A DNA stretch of 64,000 bases from Voacanga thouarsii (Eukaryota; Streptophyta; Magnoliopsida; Gentianales; Apocynaceae), in assembly GCA_026120185.1 (NCBI GenBank), contig JANUWF010001224.1:2852001-2916000 (forward strand), given 5' to 3'. Shown piece by piece: positions 24,442 to 37,150 of this stretch. The translations under genes and the position numbers were made by a program. The notes beneath the pieces were generated by a model. The model made no database searches. It had not been told where the DNA came from and was given only the letters and a program-made list of their open reading frames with translations. Every line of letters begins with the position of its first letter. Within the stretch, counting starts at the first letter, position 1.

Positions 24442-24496
24442 TGGTTAAGTGGTTAGAGCTTTGTGAATTAATCTCTAAGGTCATGAGTTCAAATCC
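24442..24496 (+). promoter_or_regulatory. tRNA-like A/B-box module in the D 5' LTR
   Basis: TGGTTAAGTGG at 24442-24452 fits the 11-nt A-box pattern TRGYNNARNNG exactly. AGTTCAAATCC at 24486-24496 fits 9 of 11 of the B box GGTTCGANTCC, both misses being G to A. Box spacing is in the tRNA-gene range. Counterparts: 33362-33416 (D 3' LTR) and 43555-43608 (E). Confidence 0.55.
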
Positions 24497-26078
24497 CATC
24501 ACTTAAGTTTTATTCATGATTATCTTAGTTATATTTAAATTTTTGTTGTTCTTAGAATCCTTAAAGATAGGAATGTTGTTTTAGGGGAGATATGAAAAGA
24601 ATGTCTTGATCATATGATCATGTCTTAAAAAGAATTCTAGATGAATTCAAGTCCTTTCATTATCTCTAGGCTTGTCCTAACCACTTCATTATGTAAATAA
24701 TCCAAAATCTATTAAATCTCTTCTTTTAATTTCAAAAATTCTGTGACAATTCTTTAGCCTTTAATTTCAAAAATCAGTCTTGAAGGGTAGAGGATTGGCT
24801 GAAAATAGGAGAGAAGTTAGGACGGGTTCCTAAGAGAAATAAATCACCATGGCTGAACCTTCAATCATACCTTCATGTTGTTCATGGTTTTAATGAAGAA
24901 AAATCTGGAAATTTTCCAGAATTCTTGGCAGACCAGCTTTCAAAAAATTCAGCCTGTAATCCTAACCATTTTCTACAAGAGAAATGGTCATTTTGTATGG
25001 CTTGAAGACTGAAAATTCTGTGCAAATTTCGGACTGCACAAACTGCACAAAAACCAGGAAAAAATCCTGCACAATTCGTTGCATTCTAAGCTGGAATTGA
25101 AGCTGTATTTTGTCATCAATTCAGCTGAAACACCCTCTGTTTTTCTCCAGAAAGAAATCTGGAAAACCACCCTTGAAAGACCTTCAAACCCCCGCAAAAA
25201 CCAGCTGCAAATCGGGCTAAAGAAATGCAGAAAATTCTGCACCAAAAACTTATACCATTCGAAACTCTTGAGCATTGAACCAGAAAAATTTCCAGCTTTG
25301 TCTCCCTATGTCTAGGCTGAAAAACACCTTTAAACTTCTGCAAATTAGACCTTGTTCAGCCATGGACTGAACACCATTAGCCTCCACACTAACCTTGAGT
25401 ACTTGGACTCCAAAATCACACCTCAAAAAGCTCTTAAGATCACTCTATCCAAACTCATTTGAACTTCAAAAAAATTCCAAAATTTTGCTCCATGGAACCA
25501 CTCTTGAATTAAGTAAACAAACTAGAATTTTCTCTGCCATTAAAGATTGAATTTCGGCCAGCAAAAGCCTGAAAAGCTTTCATTCTTTACTCTAAACCTG
25601 ACCAGTTCAGCCGGCACTATTAAAGAGCAAAGAAACCTTTCTTAATCAATCATCATTAGCTAATCTCCTACCTCAAACAACTCCTCATTTTTTTCCATTT
25701 GAATTTCAAAAAAATCTGATCACTCTCCCTCCTTCTTGCTAAAGCCCAAAACTCCTAATTGCTCTAGACAATTCGGCCAACAGCAATCCAGAATTTCGTG
25801 AAACCTTTTCTCTCAAAACACCAAGAACATACACTACACTTCTTCAAGCCTAAGCCTATCCTAAACACCTCCAATCACCCTCAAATACTCCAGATCACTT
25901 CTACTTAATCCCTAGACTTCATTTTTGGCCTTTATAACATAAAATCACACAAACTAAAATTTTCAATCGGATCAATATCAGTTTTTTTCTTGAAAGTCTC
26001 AAGAACATCAACAAGGTAAATCAAGAATAACCTTCTAGTTCATCTTTCTCCATTCAATTTTCAATATACCATTCTAAT

Positions 26079-26082
<4 letters not shown>

Positions 26083-26122
<40 letters not shown>
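26083..26122. repeat. (TC)n tract in the D 5' LTR
   Basis: 40 nt of TC here. The matching tract of the 3' LTR (34942-34965) is 24 nt, so the copies changed length after insertion. Confidence 0.95.
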
Positions 26123-26123
<1 letters not shown>

Positions 26124-26214
26124 ACCGAAATGGTTGATCAACTATCAACCATGGCTGTTTTTCCTTTGGACCACTCAAGACTCTCAATCGCGTGGACCTT
26201 CTTCAGTCTTCATT

Positions 26215-27930
26215 TGTTGGGTATCTCTCATGCATATCATATATAGCGGAACAGAAAATTAATATGAGATACCAACCCAAGATCCGCATATATGTGGAAA
26301 ACAAGACATAAAGATAACAAAGGTAACAACTCTTTACCTTTCTTTGATCGTGTGGAAAACAAAATTTTCCTTTTCTAAGTTGAGGCATGATCCAGCAATC
26401 CTCTTGATCAAACACCACGAGAGTTGAAAGTCTAACCACTATAATCACAGTGTGTGATTATCTCTAACTGTAATCCACACTGAGAACACACTCAAGCATG
26501 AAGTTTTCTATGCTAGCAGAAAAACCTAAGTGGTGGCTAGTGCTTGATCAATATCAACAAGAGAGAGAAAGGGAAGAGAGAGCTTTCGTGGCTGTTGTTT
26601 TCATGTGAATGCCCTACATTAGGGTTTCATTCATATATGTATTATATGTCACGAAAATTCACTAAAAATCTGGAATTCTAAAACAATTAGAGTTTCCTAA
26701 TTGTAATTGGAACATCAAGTTCTCACAATTACAATTTGGACTATAAATTATAACTAATTATAATTTGGCCACAACTCATTCCTTTCTTCTCAATTAACCC
26801 CACTGTGTTATCAAATAACATCTTGAGTATATAATCCTCTATTGTGTGTGACCTATTAGTTTTCCCAGTCAATTGGTAGAGAACATGAATTAATCCAAAC
26901 GTCTTTGAGATTAATAATCCATAATTAATTAGAACTAATCATATTATTCTAATTAGAATTGGTTCATTAATTCATTAATTAATAAACCCATATTCCCAGA
27001 TCATGAGCGGTATCTAGCAATACATCATAACCATCCAAGAGTCTAGGAAGTCAAGTGGCTTGACATAAACCCTTTAATAACAAACTATAGTGCAATTAAC
27101 TCATTTCACCATATAATATCTTATTCGGTTTGGAGTACGAAATTAGTGCCAACTCCCTCCAGAATTAATTCTGGCCCGAATACAATAGTAGTTATACCAG
27201 GAACCTACTACTTTAGATGTGTATCAATTGAAACTATTTCCAATACACAATTATCTTGGCCAAGGATTTCTTGAGTAGTAATTCCTACAAGTGGCCATGA
27301 GATATTTGCCCCTACTATTAGGAGTGGTGAATCCTTTATTGACCCTCTTGTAGTTTCGTTTACCTCACAATGTACCCAATATCCATCCCATAGGTGGCCC
27401 TCGATCGAGCTCCAGAGATTGGAATCAAAGTAAAATGCTCAGCAAACAAAGTACCTTAGAGATATCAAGTCTAAGGATACTTGAAAGTTTGCTATATTGA
27501 GATTATATCACTGGCACTAAATAGTTATCCATGTGATTATCTCATAGCTAGGTCATCCAATGTACTTGTTCTATTAACAAGCATCCATGTGTTTACTTTG
27601 AGTATCTCAATACTCACGGATATGAGAACCACCGCCTGATTAAATTAGAAAGTCTAACACATGCTAGTCTTAACGCATTAATGATATCTTGTCTCATTAA
27701 TACTATGACTAGGGACTATTTAAGTACAACACTATCCAGTGTAGTAGGAATCTCATATCATGATCTCAATCATGATTTCCATAACACAGTGTTGTACTAG
27801 GGACTTTATCTAATAGTTATTTTACACAAAAGTAAACAAGAGAAACTGTGAGATAAATAATGCCTTTTATTAAAATAAAATGTGTCATATACAATGTACA
27901 AGTGATTGCCTCTAGGGCATAACACTAACA
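26215..27930 (-). mobile_element. Element I: solo Angela/TAR-type copia LTR inside the D 5' LTR
   Basis: On the minus strand it begins TGTTAGTGTTATGCCCTAGAG, the characteristic Angela-type LTR start; on the plus strand it begins TGTTGGGTATC. It interrupts text that is continuous in the D 3' LTR near 35050 (AGTCTTCATCAAGGG). Flanks are TCATT (26210-26214) and TCATC (27931-27935), a 5-bp duplication with one change. No internal region. Same family group as the C LTR. Confidence 0.93.
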
Positions 27931-29470
27931 TCATCAAGGGATCGAATATCAAGTATTTTCCCCCCCTTAATCCTTCTTTTTATTTCTGAATTCATGTCTC
28001 TTAGATGTTAATAAGAAGAGTGAATATGAATAGGGGATTGAATGTATGCATGTGAATGAAGGGGATGGAGTTAGGACTTGAGGATTGATGTATATAACTA
28101 AGCTATATGGATTTTCTTTGGAATCAATGTATGTTCATCATGCTTAATGAAATTTATGGATGCTTGAAGCATGTTAGATATTATGACACCAATGGTGATT
28201 ATGCTTTTATGTTCCTATGTTTCAATAAAGCCATGAATGATGATTATGCCTAGTAGGAGATTGACCATGTAATAGTATGTGTTAATTCAAGTGAATGTTC
28301 ATGAATGGATTAATTTCTTATTTGATGTTGGAAAGTGTGTTCATGAATCTTGTTTAGCAATAGGAAAATCATGATGAAAGATTATTTTCTTCTCAATCTT
28401 AGGTTATTTTTATTAACAAATTTTATTACTTTAATTAGAAATTCCACTATATTTTTCCTAAGAGATTCGAAATTCCTAGAGAAATTTGGAAATAGAATAT
28501 TAAATGAAATATTAATATTTTATTAGTCAAATAAATAATATATTTTATTAAAATAAAAACTATATTAATAAATAAAATCTTTTATATAAATAATAATATT
28601 AATAAAAATACATAAAATAGTAGGATTAATTAATGAACTTGTAGACCATAATTAAAACTCTTACCTATATCCATAAATATTATTTATATTAAAGTTTATT
28701 AATTATTTATTATTAAAAATTAAACATAACTCATTTATTATTAATTTTATTATTTATTAATTAAAAATTAAGTGCAATTTATTATTTATTTATTTATAAT
28801 GATACTATTTAAATATTACCATTTACTAATATTATTTAGAACTTAGTATCATTCAACATTTAACACTAGTTTATTTATTAGCAATAATACACAAAATTTA
28901 TTATTTAAAACTATAACTTATTAGTAATTATTTTAGAACCCCTAGTTATCATAACTTATCAAGCTAGATTTATTCTATAAAATACTTTATCATCTAGCCT
29001 TAAAGCGTAGGACATTAAGGTCATGGTTAGTCATGGTTGGAACTAGTTGAGTTAGGAATTATTTATGTAAGGCAGGTATAGTTTGAATGTAACCTTATGC
29101 CTTGTATTTACCCCGGGTGAGGTTAGGTTGACCTTGGAGGATTTTTGAGTTCACGAAGAGCAAAGAATCAGGTAAGCTCCTACATGGAGTCATTTGAAGG
29201 CCAAAATTATTGAGGAACAAGCAACGTTGAGTACTCAATAAGGGTAGACTACTAGGATTAGTCTTTGAAGGGTTAGGGTAAGTCTCTCTGTAGGTGGTCA
29301 CCTCTGAGGGGTGAGTCCTTCCCGGATAGGATGCCAGTCCTGTGGGTCATACCGGTCCGAGCTAGCAAGTTTCAATCAAGTGGATCATGTGTTTCCGGAA
29401 TGGACAACTGGTAAGTTTGGGTGTAGAGATGGAGGAGAATCTCACCCGGTAGGCTATACACCTACCTTTT

Positions 29471-29570
29471 GTCAGCATGCTTAACGTGTGGCATTTAGAC
29501 TTACAGCATGCCCAACATGTGGCATTTTGACCGTTATATTGTCATGGGACCTAACGTGTGGTGCCATGGC
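29471..29570 (+). other. Tandem hairpin array in the D 5' LTR
   Basis: Hairpin 1 (29471-29500) and 2 (29502-29531) have 10-nt arms and 10-nt loops TTAACGTGTG and CCAACATGTG. Hairpin 3 has GTCATGG/CCATGGC (29541-29547 with 29564-29570, one wobble) and a 16-nt loop containing TAACGTGTGG. The D 3' LTR keeps only two units, the first pairing at 9 of 10 positions. Confidence 0.7.
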
Positions 29571-30001
29571 TCCCTCTTTGGGTGGTTGTATTTATTGTGC
29601 ACATGTATGTTTGGAAAGAAAAATACCACTCTTCATTTTTAAGACATTTATTTATTACTTACCAGCACTTTCTCTTATGAAACTTTTACAACTTGCATAC
29701 ACGAACTATTTTACCTGAAACACTCAAAGCACACACGGGCTTACTGAGATTTTTATCTCACCACCTTTTATACCATGTTTTCAGGACAATCCTGCTGTGA
29801 AGGTCATTAGCTAGACTGTTGCCTATGGTTTTGAAGGCTCTCTGTTATTTTTATTATGTATTGCTTTTGAGAGATTATAGTAGATAATTATTTTTTTTTC
29901 AATTGTTCTTGTATTATTGGGTTGTAATAAATTTAATTTTGAAGTATTTATTTTATTTTATTTTATGTGACCTAGTTATAAAGACCCCTTATCCTGGAGA
30001 C

Positions 30002-30015
30002 GGGGCGACATCCCC
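30002..30015 (+). other. Terminal GC hairpin of the D 5' LTR
   Basis: GGGG-CGACAT-CCCC, 33 bp before the LTR end. The 3' LTR has AGGG-CGACAT-CCCT at 37099-37112; J has GGGGCG/CGCCCC at 9729-9747; E has GGGG-TGACAT-CCCC at 47208-47221. Confidence 0.6.
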
Positions 30016-30050
30016 GGCTTTAATGGGCCTAGGTAGTGGGGTGTTACAAG

Positions 30051-30068
30051 TGGTATCAGAGCCTAGGT
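30051..30068 (+). promoter_or_regulatory. Primer-binding site of element D (Met tRNA type)
   Basis: TGGTATCAGAGCCTAGGT, 2 nt after the LTR end; the first 12 bases are the canonical plant initiator-Met primer site. Confidence 0.92.
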
Positions 30069-30147
30069 TTAGGTAATTGTTGTTAGTATATACTTTGTTT
30101 CATTAAGGTTAAATCTTTTGACTAACCTGGCTTGTTTATGCTTTAGG

Positions 30148-30628
30148 ATGGTTAGAATGATTAGAACTACAAGGAAAGGGCAGCAATGGCATCTACCCAT
30201 CCCTATCCACTCGAAAGATTTACCAGTGCTTCAGCCTGCACCGTAGCCCGCACCTCAACTAATTATTCCCCTGGATAAGAGCAGTGACGATAAGGTTCAG
30301 ATTATTGAGCCACCCCCAATACTTGTGATAGACTTGGTTACTAATAGTGAAGATGAGGAGATTGGCATGAAATATGTTCCCCTCCCTTCTGTCCCATAGT
30401 TGATTTGACTGCTGATAATGATGACCTGGGGGAAATAGACTATGAATCTCCACCTAGACCTTTCTTTGTACCCCCACCTAACTAGGTTGAAACCGGGGAG
30501 GGTTCTAGGAGACCCAGGAAGGAGCCAATAGATTATGGGTTTGTGAATGGGGCTGTGATAGACTTTTCTAGGAATTCTTGGGGATGGTCGTATGATGCCG
30601 ACTTTGAAGACTCTGATAAGGATTAGAG
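30148..30628 (+). pseudogene. Pre-gag acidic ORF of element D, broken
   Basis: ATG 30148 gives MVRMIRTTRKGQQ, then proline/acid-rich text (IIEPPPILVIDLVTNSEDEE) with stops and at least one frameshift. A second frame supplies the C-terminal part ending DADFEDSDKD and a stop. It corresponds in position and start to the J ORF at 9874. It lies between the primer site and gag, with about 275 bp of non-coding sequence before the gag ATG. No known domain recognised; function unknown. Confidence 0.45.
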
Positions 30629-30903
30629 AGGCTGGGTTCTACTATGTTTAGGGTGTTTTGTTTACCGCTTTGAATAAACTCCTGTGCTAAGGAGTCTATT
30701 CATGTTTACTGCTTTATTTTAAAATTTATGCAAATAAGAGTATCTGGAGTACTCTAAATCTTAAGAATAAAAAATCTATATGCAATTATTTATATAAAAT
30801 TTGCATATGATTTTCTTTTACTTAAACCTGAATGTGAAAGCATGCTCATTTTAAATGCTTTAAACTTTAATGCATAAACTCACTATTTGGGACATGGTTT
30901 AGA

Positions 30904-31790
30904 ATGGCACCCAAGCATCGTGCAACCACATCTAGTAGAAGGGTTTCTGAAGCTAAGCCCGTGACACTGGAGTTTGAGATAACTCAAATGCCATCACCCA
31001 ACTGGAGGGATGAGAATGAACCAGATCGGGAAATGGGGTCGGAAGAACCTATCAGCGTGACAATGAGGCAAGCATTCCATAAAATGACTGAGATTCTACA
31101 AACTCTGACTGAGCGGAGGAATCCGAAGGGGGAAGACGAAGCCTTGGAGTGGTTCTTGAAATTTCATTCCTATCTTCTTGGGACAGGCCGAGTAGGATCT
31201 GAAAGTAGAAAAATGGGTGGAACAGATAGAGGATATCCTCGCTACACTTCATTACACTGAGAAGCAAATGGTGAAGTTTGCTGCATTCCGATTGAGGGGC
31301 CCAGCTCGGGCATGGTGGTAATGAGTCCAAGATGACTGGAAGATGATTGATCGAGACTGGACATGGGCCAATTTTGTGGAGGCATTCAGAGGTGAATATA
31401 TCCCTCAGTGGATAGTAGAGAAATGGGAAGATGATTTTTAGAATCTAAAGCAGGGAGGTATGACGGTAACACAGTATGCAGCACGTTTTACTTAATTGTC
31501 AAAGTACTGCAAAAGGCTGATGGATACTGAGCAGAATAGAACGAAGCAATTTGTCAAGGGATTAAGGCAGGAGTTAAGAAGGGCATTGGCATCTTTTCTA
31601 CCAATAACCTATTTGGGGGCCATGGACGTAGCTATCCGGACTGAGAATGAGGATCGCAACAGGATGGTACCAAGACCTTTCCTACCACCAAGATAACCGT
31701 CGAGACCTTTCCAGAGGCAGTAACCCGACAAGCGCCCTGCCAACCAGCAGTGGCAGAACCGAGGGAAGCAAGCACAAACTGCACCAATTG
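30904..31790 (+). pseudogene. Gag of element D
   Basis: ATG 30904 opens MAPKHRATTSSRRV. The gag core is recognisable: ALEWFLKFHSY, then after a frameshift near 31180 VEKWVEQIEDILATLHYT, FAAFRLRGPARAWW, FVEAFRGEYIPQW and FVKGLRQELRRALAS. The C-terminal basic/proline region precedes a deletion junction: the zinc knuckle is absent and integrase-like sequence starts directly. Stops at about 31320 and 31440. Confidence 0.85.
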
Positions 31791-33060
31791 AAGGACAGAA
31801 TTTTGGAGGAAGCACATAAAAGCAAGTACACCATTCATCTGAGAGAAGTAAAAATGTATCAAGATCTGAAAATGGAATATTGGTGGCCCAAGATGAAGAG
31901 GAACGTGGTTAAGTATGTCTCAATGTGTCTAACCTGTCAAAAAGTCAAAGCGGAGCATAAGAAGTCAGCAAGATTATTGCAACCGTTACTAGTACCTAAA
32001 TGGAAGTGGGAAGAAGTGACCATGGACTTCGTTATCGGACTTCCTATGGCAAGGACCCAAAAGGACACCATATGGGTAGTGAAGGATCGATTGACCAAGT
32101 CAGCGCATTTTATACCGGTGAATGTAAAGGATTTAGTGGAGAAGTTAGCTCAGACCTATATACGAGAGATAGTCAGACGACATGGAGTACCTTTGAGTAT
32201 TGTGTCCGACCGGGACCTGAGATTTACATCCCGATTTTGGGGCAAGTTTCAAGAATTAATGGGTTCTACTTTAATGTTCAGTATAACGGCGCATCCGCAA
32301 TATGATGGATAGTCAGAAGGGATTATTCAGATATAGAGGACATGCTGAGAGCCTGTGTATTAGATTTTCAGGATAAGTGGATTGAATGTGTACCGTATGT
32401 AGAATTGGCGTACAATAACAACTATTAGTCTTCGATTGGAATGGCTCCATATGAAGCACTGTATGGACGTAAGTGTCAAATACCGCTATACTGGAGTTGG
32501 TCGGAGGACAGCCACATAAGTAAGTCTGGAGAAGTCTGCATTCAGAAAATGTTGGACACGGTTAAGCTGATCAGGGAAAGGTCAAAAGTAGCTCAGAGCC
32601 GACAAAAGAGCTATGTGGACAATAGGCGAAGAGAGTTAGAATTTCAAGGAGGAGATAGTGTGTTCCTAAGATTGACACTGAATAGAGGAATTTTGAAGCA
32701 TCCAAAAGGTGGGAAGCTGAATCCGAGGTATTTAGGACCGTTTCCGATAAAGGAGAGAATTGGGCCAGTGGCGTATCGATTAGATTTGCCAGATGGGTTA
32801 ACAGGGATACACGACATATTTCATGTGTCTTAGTTAAAGAAGAACAATGCTGATCCCGGATATATTTTGAATGATGAGCCATTAGTATTACAATGCAACC
32901 TAGGTTATGTGGAGAAACCCGTGAAAATATTAGACCGAAGCATTAAGACTCTCTGGAAAAAGTAGATTCCGATGGTAAAGGTACAGTGGGAGCATCATGG
33001 CATGTGAGATGTAATATAGAAAATAGAAGAGTGGGTAAAGTGGAGGTATCCTGATCTAAG
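31791..33060 (+). pseudogene. Integrase and chromodomain tail of element D, fused behind gag
   Basis: Begins LKDRILEEAHKSKYTIH (zinc module, CLTC at about 31930). The core has MDFVIGLP, IVSDRDLRFTS and a stop at the Gln of the usual DGQSE (32309-32311). After a frameshift, ALYGRKCQIPLYW, GGKLNPRYLGPF and DGLTGIHDIFHVS are readable (32441-32833), and the tail MVKVQWEHHGM ends near 33060. Closely similar to the A integrase. The frame of the first part runs back into the gag-derived sequence from 31647, but not in the gag frame. Confidence 0.9.
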
Positions 33061-33097
33061 ATAAAGATATGCTTGAATTTCAGGACGAAATTCGTCT

Positions 33098-33110
33098 AAG
33101 GAGGGGAGGA
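33098..33110 (+). promoter_or_regulatory. Polypurine tract of element D
   Basis: AAGGAGGGGAGGA immediately before the 3' LTR start TGTGAAACCCC. Confidence 0.88.
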
Positions 33111-36100
33111 TGTGAAACCCCACCTAAAGCCAACCTTAGAGTAAGAGGATTCGGAAGCATATTATATTATTCAGCAAAAAAATATATTTTTTGAATGATT
33201 TTATGTGCTTTAGAATTGTGGTTTATAGGTTAAAAGGCTTAGTTATGCTTATTGGGGAGGAAGGGTAAAAAGGTAAATATGCTTCAAGTCAAAATAAGAA
33301 GATGACTTGAGATTTAGATGAGAAGAATATTTGAGTGAGAAAATAAGAATAAGAATTAGTGTGGTTAAATAATTAGAGCTTTGTGAATTAATCTCTAAGG
33401 TCATGAGTTCAAATCCTATCACTTTAGTTTTATTCATGATTATTTTAGCTATATTTGAATTTTTATTTTTCTTACATTCCTTAAAGATAGGAATGTTATC
33501 TTAGGGGAGACATGAAGAGAATGTTTTGATCATATGATCATGTCTTAAAAAGAATTCTAGAGGAATTCTTGTCCTTTCATTATCTCTAGGCTTGTCCTAA
33601 CCTCTTCATAATGTAACTAATCCAAAATCCATTAAATCTCTTCTTTTAATTCCAAAAATTCTGTGATAATTCTTTAGCCTTGAATTTCAAAAATCAGTCT
33701 TGAAGGATAGAGGATTGGCTGAAAATAGGAGAGAAGTTAGGATGGGTTCCTAAGAGAAATAAATCACCATGGTTGAACCTTCAATCCTACCTTCATGTTG
33801 TTTATGGTTTTAATGCAGAAAAAATTGGAAATTTTCCAGAATTCTTGGCAGACCAGCTTTTAAAAAATTCAGCCTATAATCCTAACCATTTGCTGCCAGA
33901 AAAATGGTCATTTCATGTGGCTTGAAGACTGAAAATTCTATACAAATTTTGGACTGCACAAACTGCACAAAAATCAGGAAAAATCCTGCACAATTCGCTG
34001 CATTCTAAGCTGGAATTGAAGTTGTCTTTTATTATCAATTCAGCTGAAACACCCTCCATTTTTCTCCAGAAAGAAAGTTGGAAAACCACTATTGAAAGAC
34101 CTTCAAACCCCCGCAAAAACTAGCTGCAAATCGGGCTGAAGAAATGCAGAAAATTCTACACAAAAAACTTATACCATTCGAAACTCTTGAGCATTGAAAC
34201 CAGAAAAATTTCCAGCTTTGTCTCCCTATGCCTAGGCCAAAAAACACCTTCAAACCTCTGCAAATTGGACCTTGTTCAGCCATGGACTGAACACCATTAA
34301 CCTCCACACTTACCTTGAGTACTTGGACTCCAAAATCACACCTTAAAAAGCTCCTAAGATCACTCTATCCAGAACTCATTTAAACTTCAAAAAAATTCCA
34401 GAATTTTGCTCCATGGAAACATTCTTGAATCAAGTAAACACACCAGAATTTTCTCCACCATTAATGACTGATTTTCAGCCAGCAATAAAGCCTGAACAGT
34501 CTTCATTCTTTGCTCTAAACCTAACCAGTTCAGTCGGTACTATTGAAGAGCAAAGAAACCTTCCTTAATCAATCACCATCTACCTCAAACAACTCCTCAT
34601 TTTTTTCCATTTGAATTTGAAAAAAATATGATCACTCTCTCTCCTTCTTGCTAAAGACCGAAACTCCTAATTGCTCTAGACAATTCGGCCAGCAACATTC
34701 TAGAATTTCATGAAGCATTTTCTCTCAAACTCTCTCAAAACACCAAGAACACACATTACACTTCTTCAAGCCTAAACCTATCCTAAACACCTCTAATCAC
34801 TCTCAAATACACCAAATCACTTCTACTTAATCCCTAGACTTCATTTTTTTCTTAAAGGTCTCAAGAACATCAACAAGGTAAATCAAGAACAAACTTCTTG
34901 TTCATCTTCTACCATTCAATTTTCAATATACCATTCTAATGCTCTCTCTCTCTCTCTCTCTCTCTACTGAAATGGTTGATCAACCATCAACCATGGTTGT
35001 TTTTCCTTTAGACCACTTAAAACTCTCAATCATATGGACCTTATTTAGTCTTCATCAAGGGATCAACTATCAAGTATTTTTTTCCCCTTAATCCTTCTTT
35101 TTATTTCTGAATTCATGTCTCTTAAATGTTAATAAGAAGAGTGACTATGAATGGGGGATTGAGTGTATGCATGTGGATGAAGGGATGGAGTTAGGACATG
35201 AGGATTGATGTATATAACTAAGCTATATGGATTTTCTTTGGAATCAATGTATGTTCATCATGCTTAATGAAATTTATGGATGCTTGAAGCATGTTAGATA
35301 TTATGACACCAATGGTGATTAGGCTTTTATGTTCTTAAGTTTCAATAAAGCCATGAATGATGATTATGTCTAGTAGGAGATTGACCATGTGATAGTATGT
35401 GTTAATTCAAGTGTATGTTCGTAAATGGATTAGTTTATTATTTGATGTTGGAGAATGTGTTCATGAGTCTTGTTTAGCAATAGGAAAAGCATGATGAAAG
35501 ATTATTTTCTTGTTAATCCTAGATTATTTTTATTAACAAATTTTATTACTTTAATTAGAAATACCACTATATTTTTCCTAAGATATTCAAAATTCCTAGA
35601 GAAATTTGGAAATAGAATAATAAATGAAATATTAATATTTTATTAGTCAAATATAAAATATCTTTTATTAAAATAAAAAATATAATAAAAAATAAAATCT
35701 TTATAATAAATAATAATAAAAAATAAATTAAATATTAGAATTAATTAATGACCTTGTAGACCATAATTAAAACTCTTACCTATATCTATAAATATTATTT
35801 ATATTAAAATTTATTAATTATTTATTAATTAAAAATTAAACATAACTCATTTATTATTAATTTTATTATTTATTATTGATTATTTATTAATTAAAAATTA
35901 AGTGTAATTTATTATTTATTTATTTATAATGATACTATTTAAATATTACCATTTACTAATATTATTTAGAACTTAGTATCATTCAACATTTAACACTAGT
36001 TTATTTATTAGCAATAATACACAAAATTTATTATTTAAAACTATAACTTATTAGTAATTATTTTAGAACCCCTAGTTATCTTAACTTATCAAGCTAGATT

Positions 36101-37145
36101 TATTCTATAAAATACTTTATCATCTAGCGTTAAAAGTGTAGGACGTTAAGGTCATGGTTAGTCATGGTTGTAACTAGGTGAACTAGGAATTATTTATGTA
36201 AGACACGTATAGTTTGAATATAACCTTATGCCTTGTGTTTACACGAGGCGAGGTTAGGTTGACCTTGGAGGATTTTTTAGTTCAAGAAGAGGAATGGATC
36301 AGGTAAGCTCCTGCATGGAGTCATTTGAAGACCAAAATTATTGTGGGACAAGTAACGTTGAGTACTTCATAAGGGTAGACTACTAGGACTAGTCTTTGAA
36401 GGGTTATGGTAAGTTTATCAGTAGGTAGCCACCTCTGAGGGGTGAGTCCTTCATGGATAGGATGCCAGTCCGGTAGGTCATACCGGTCCGAGTTAGTAAG
36501 TTTCAGTCAAGTGGACTGTATGTTTCTGGAGTGGACAACTGGTAAGTTTGGGTGTAGAGATGGAGGAGAATCTCACCTAGTAGGTCGTACACCTTCCTTT
36601 TGTCAGCATGCTCAACGTGTGGCATTCTGACCGTTCTATTGTCTTGGAGCACAACGTGTGGTGCCATGGCTACCTCTTTGGATGGTTGTATTTATTGTGC
36701 ACATGTATGTTTGGAAAGCAAAACACCGCTCTTCATTTTTAAGATATTTATTTAATGCTTGCCAGCACTTTTTCTTTTGAAACTTTTACAACTTGCATAC
36801 ATGAATTGTTTTACCTGAAACACTCAAAGCACACATGGGTTTATTAAGATTTTTATCTCACCACATTTTTTACCATGTTTTCAGGACGATCCTGTGAAGG
36901 TCATTAGCTAGATTGTTGCCTATGGTTTTGAAGACTTTTTGTTATTTTTATTATGTATTACTTTTGAGAGATTGTAGTAGATAATTATTTTTTTTTTAAT
37001 TTGTTCATGTATTATTGGATTGTAATAAGTTTAATTTTGAAGTATCTCTTTTATTTTATTTTATGTGACCAAGCTATAAGACCCCTTGTCCTGTGGACAG
37101 GGCGACATCCCTGGCCCTAATGGGCCTAGGTAGTGGGGTGTTACA
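33111..37145 (+). repeat. 3' LTR of element D (4035 bp)
   Basis: Uninterrupted partner of the 5' LTR. Contains a degraded A box (33362-33372) and B box (33406-33416), the CT tract (34942-34965), an AT-rich block (35600-36000), a mutated palindrome (36358), two hairpins (36602-36631 and 36641-36670) and the terminal hairpin (37099-37112). No gene inside. Confidence 0.95.
36602..36670 (+). other. Tandem hairpins in the D 3' LTR
   Basis: GTCAGCATGC (36602-36611) pairs with GCATTCTGAC (36622-36631) at 9 of 10 positions around loop TCAACGTGTG. The second, GTCTTGG/CCATGGC (36641-36647 with 36664-36670), keeps the 16-nt loop but has one mismatch. Confidence 0.7.
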
Positions 37146-37150
37146 GAAGG

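Larger units (their letters stand above)
24191..30048 (+). repeat. 5' LTR of element D, interrupted by solo LTR I
   Basis: Starts TGTGAAATCCC and ends GGGGTGTTACA. Without insertion I (26215-27930) it is about 4.1 kb, near the 4035 bp of the 3' copy. It contains the tRNA-like module (24442-24496), a (TC)20 tract (26083-26122), a very AT-rich block (28500-28930), the palindrome (29227-29238), the hairpin array (29471-29570) and the GC hairpin (30002-30015). The open frames inside are chance. Confidence 0.94.
24191..37145 (+). mobile_element. Element D: complete-ended, pol-deleted Tekay-like chromovirus
   Basis: 5' LTR 24191-30048, internal 30049-33110, 3' LTR 33111-37145, with perfect GAAGG duplications (24186-24190 and 37146-37150). 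The internal region is only about 3.1 kb: primer site, pre-gag ORF, gag fused to integrase, purine tract. Protease, reverse transcriptase and RNase H are deleted. Solo LTR I lies inside the 5' LTR and explains most of the LTR length difference. About 11 differences occur in the first ~145 aligned bases of the two LTRs. Confidence 0.95.

Noticed and set aside
24442..24496. A functional tRNA gene
   Set aside because: Only A/B-box-like words; no acceptor stem or cloverleaf seen, and the copies in other LTRs are LTR-embedded.
26077..26262. Leu-Ser repeat protein
   Set aside because: Translation of the (TC)n tract, running across the LTR I insertion junction.
285..33060. Integrated plant pararetrovirus
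   Set aside because: Integrase, LTR pairs, tRNA primer sites and 5-bp duplications identify LTR retrotransposons; no movement-protein or coat-protein motif seen.
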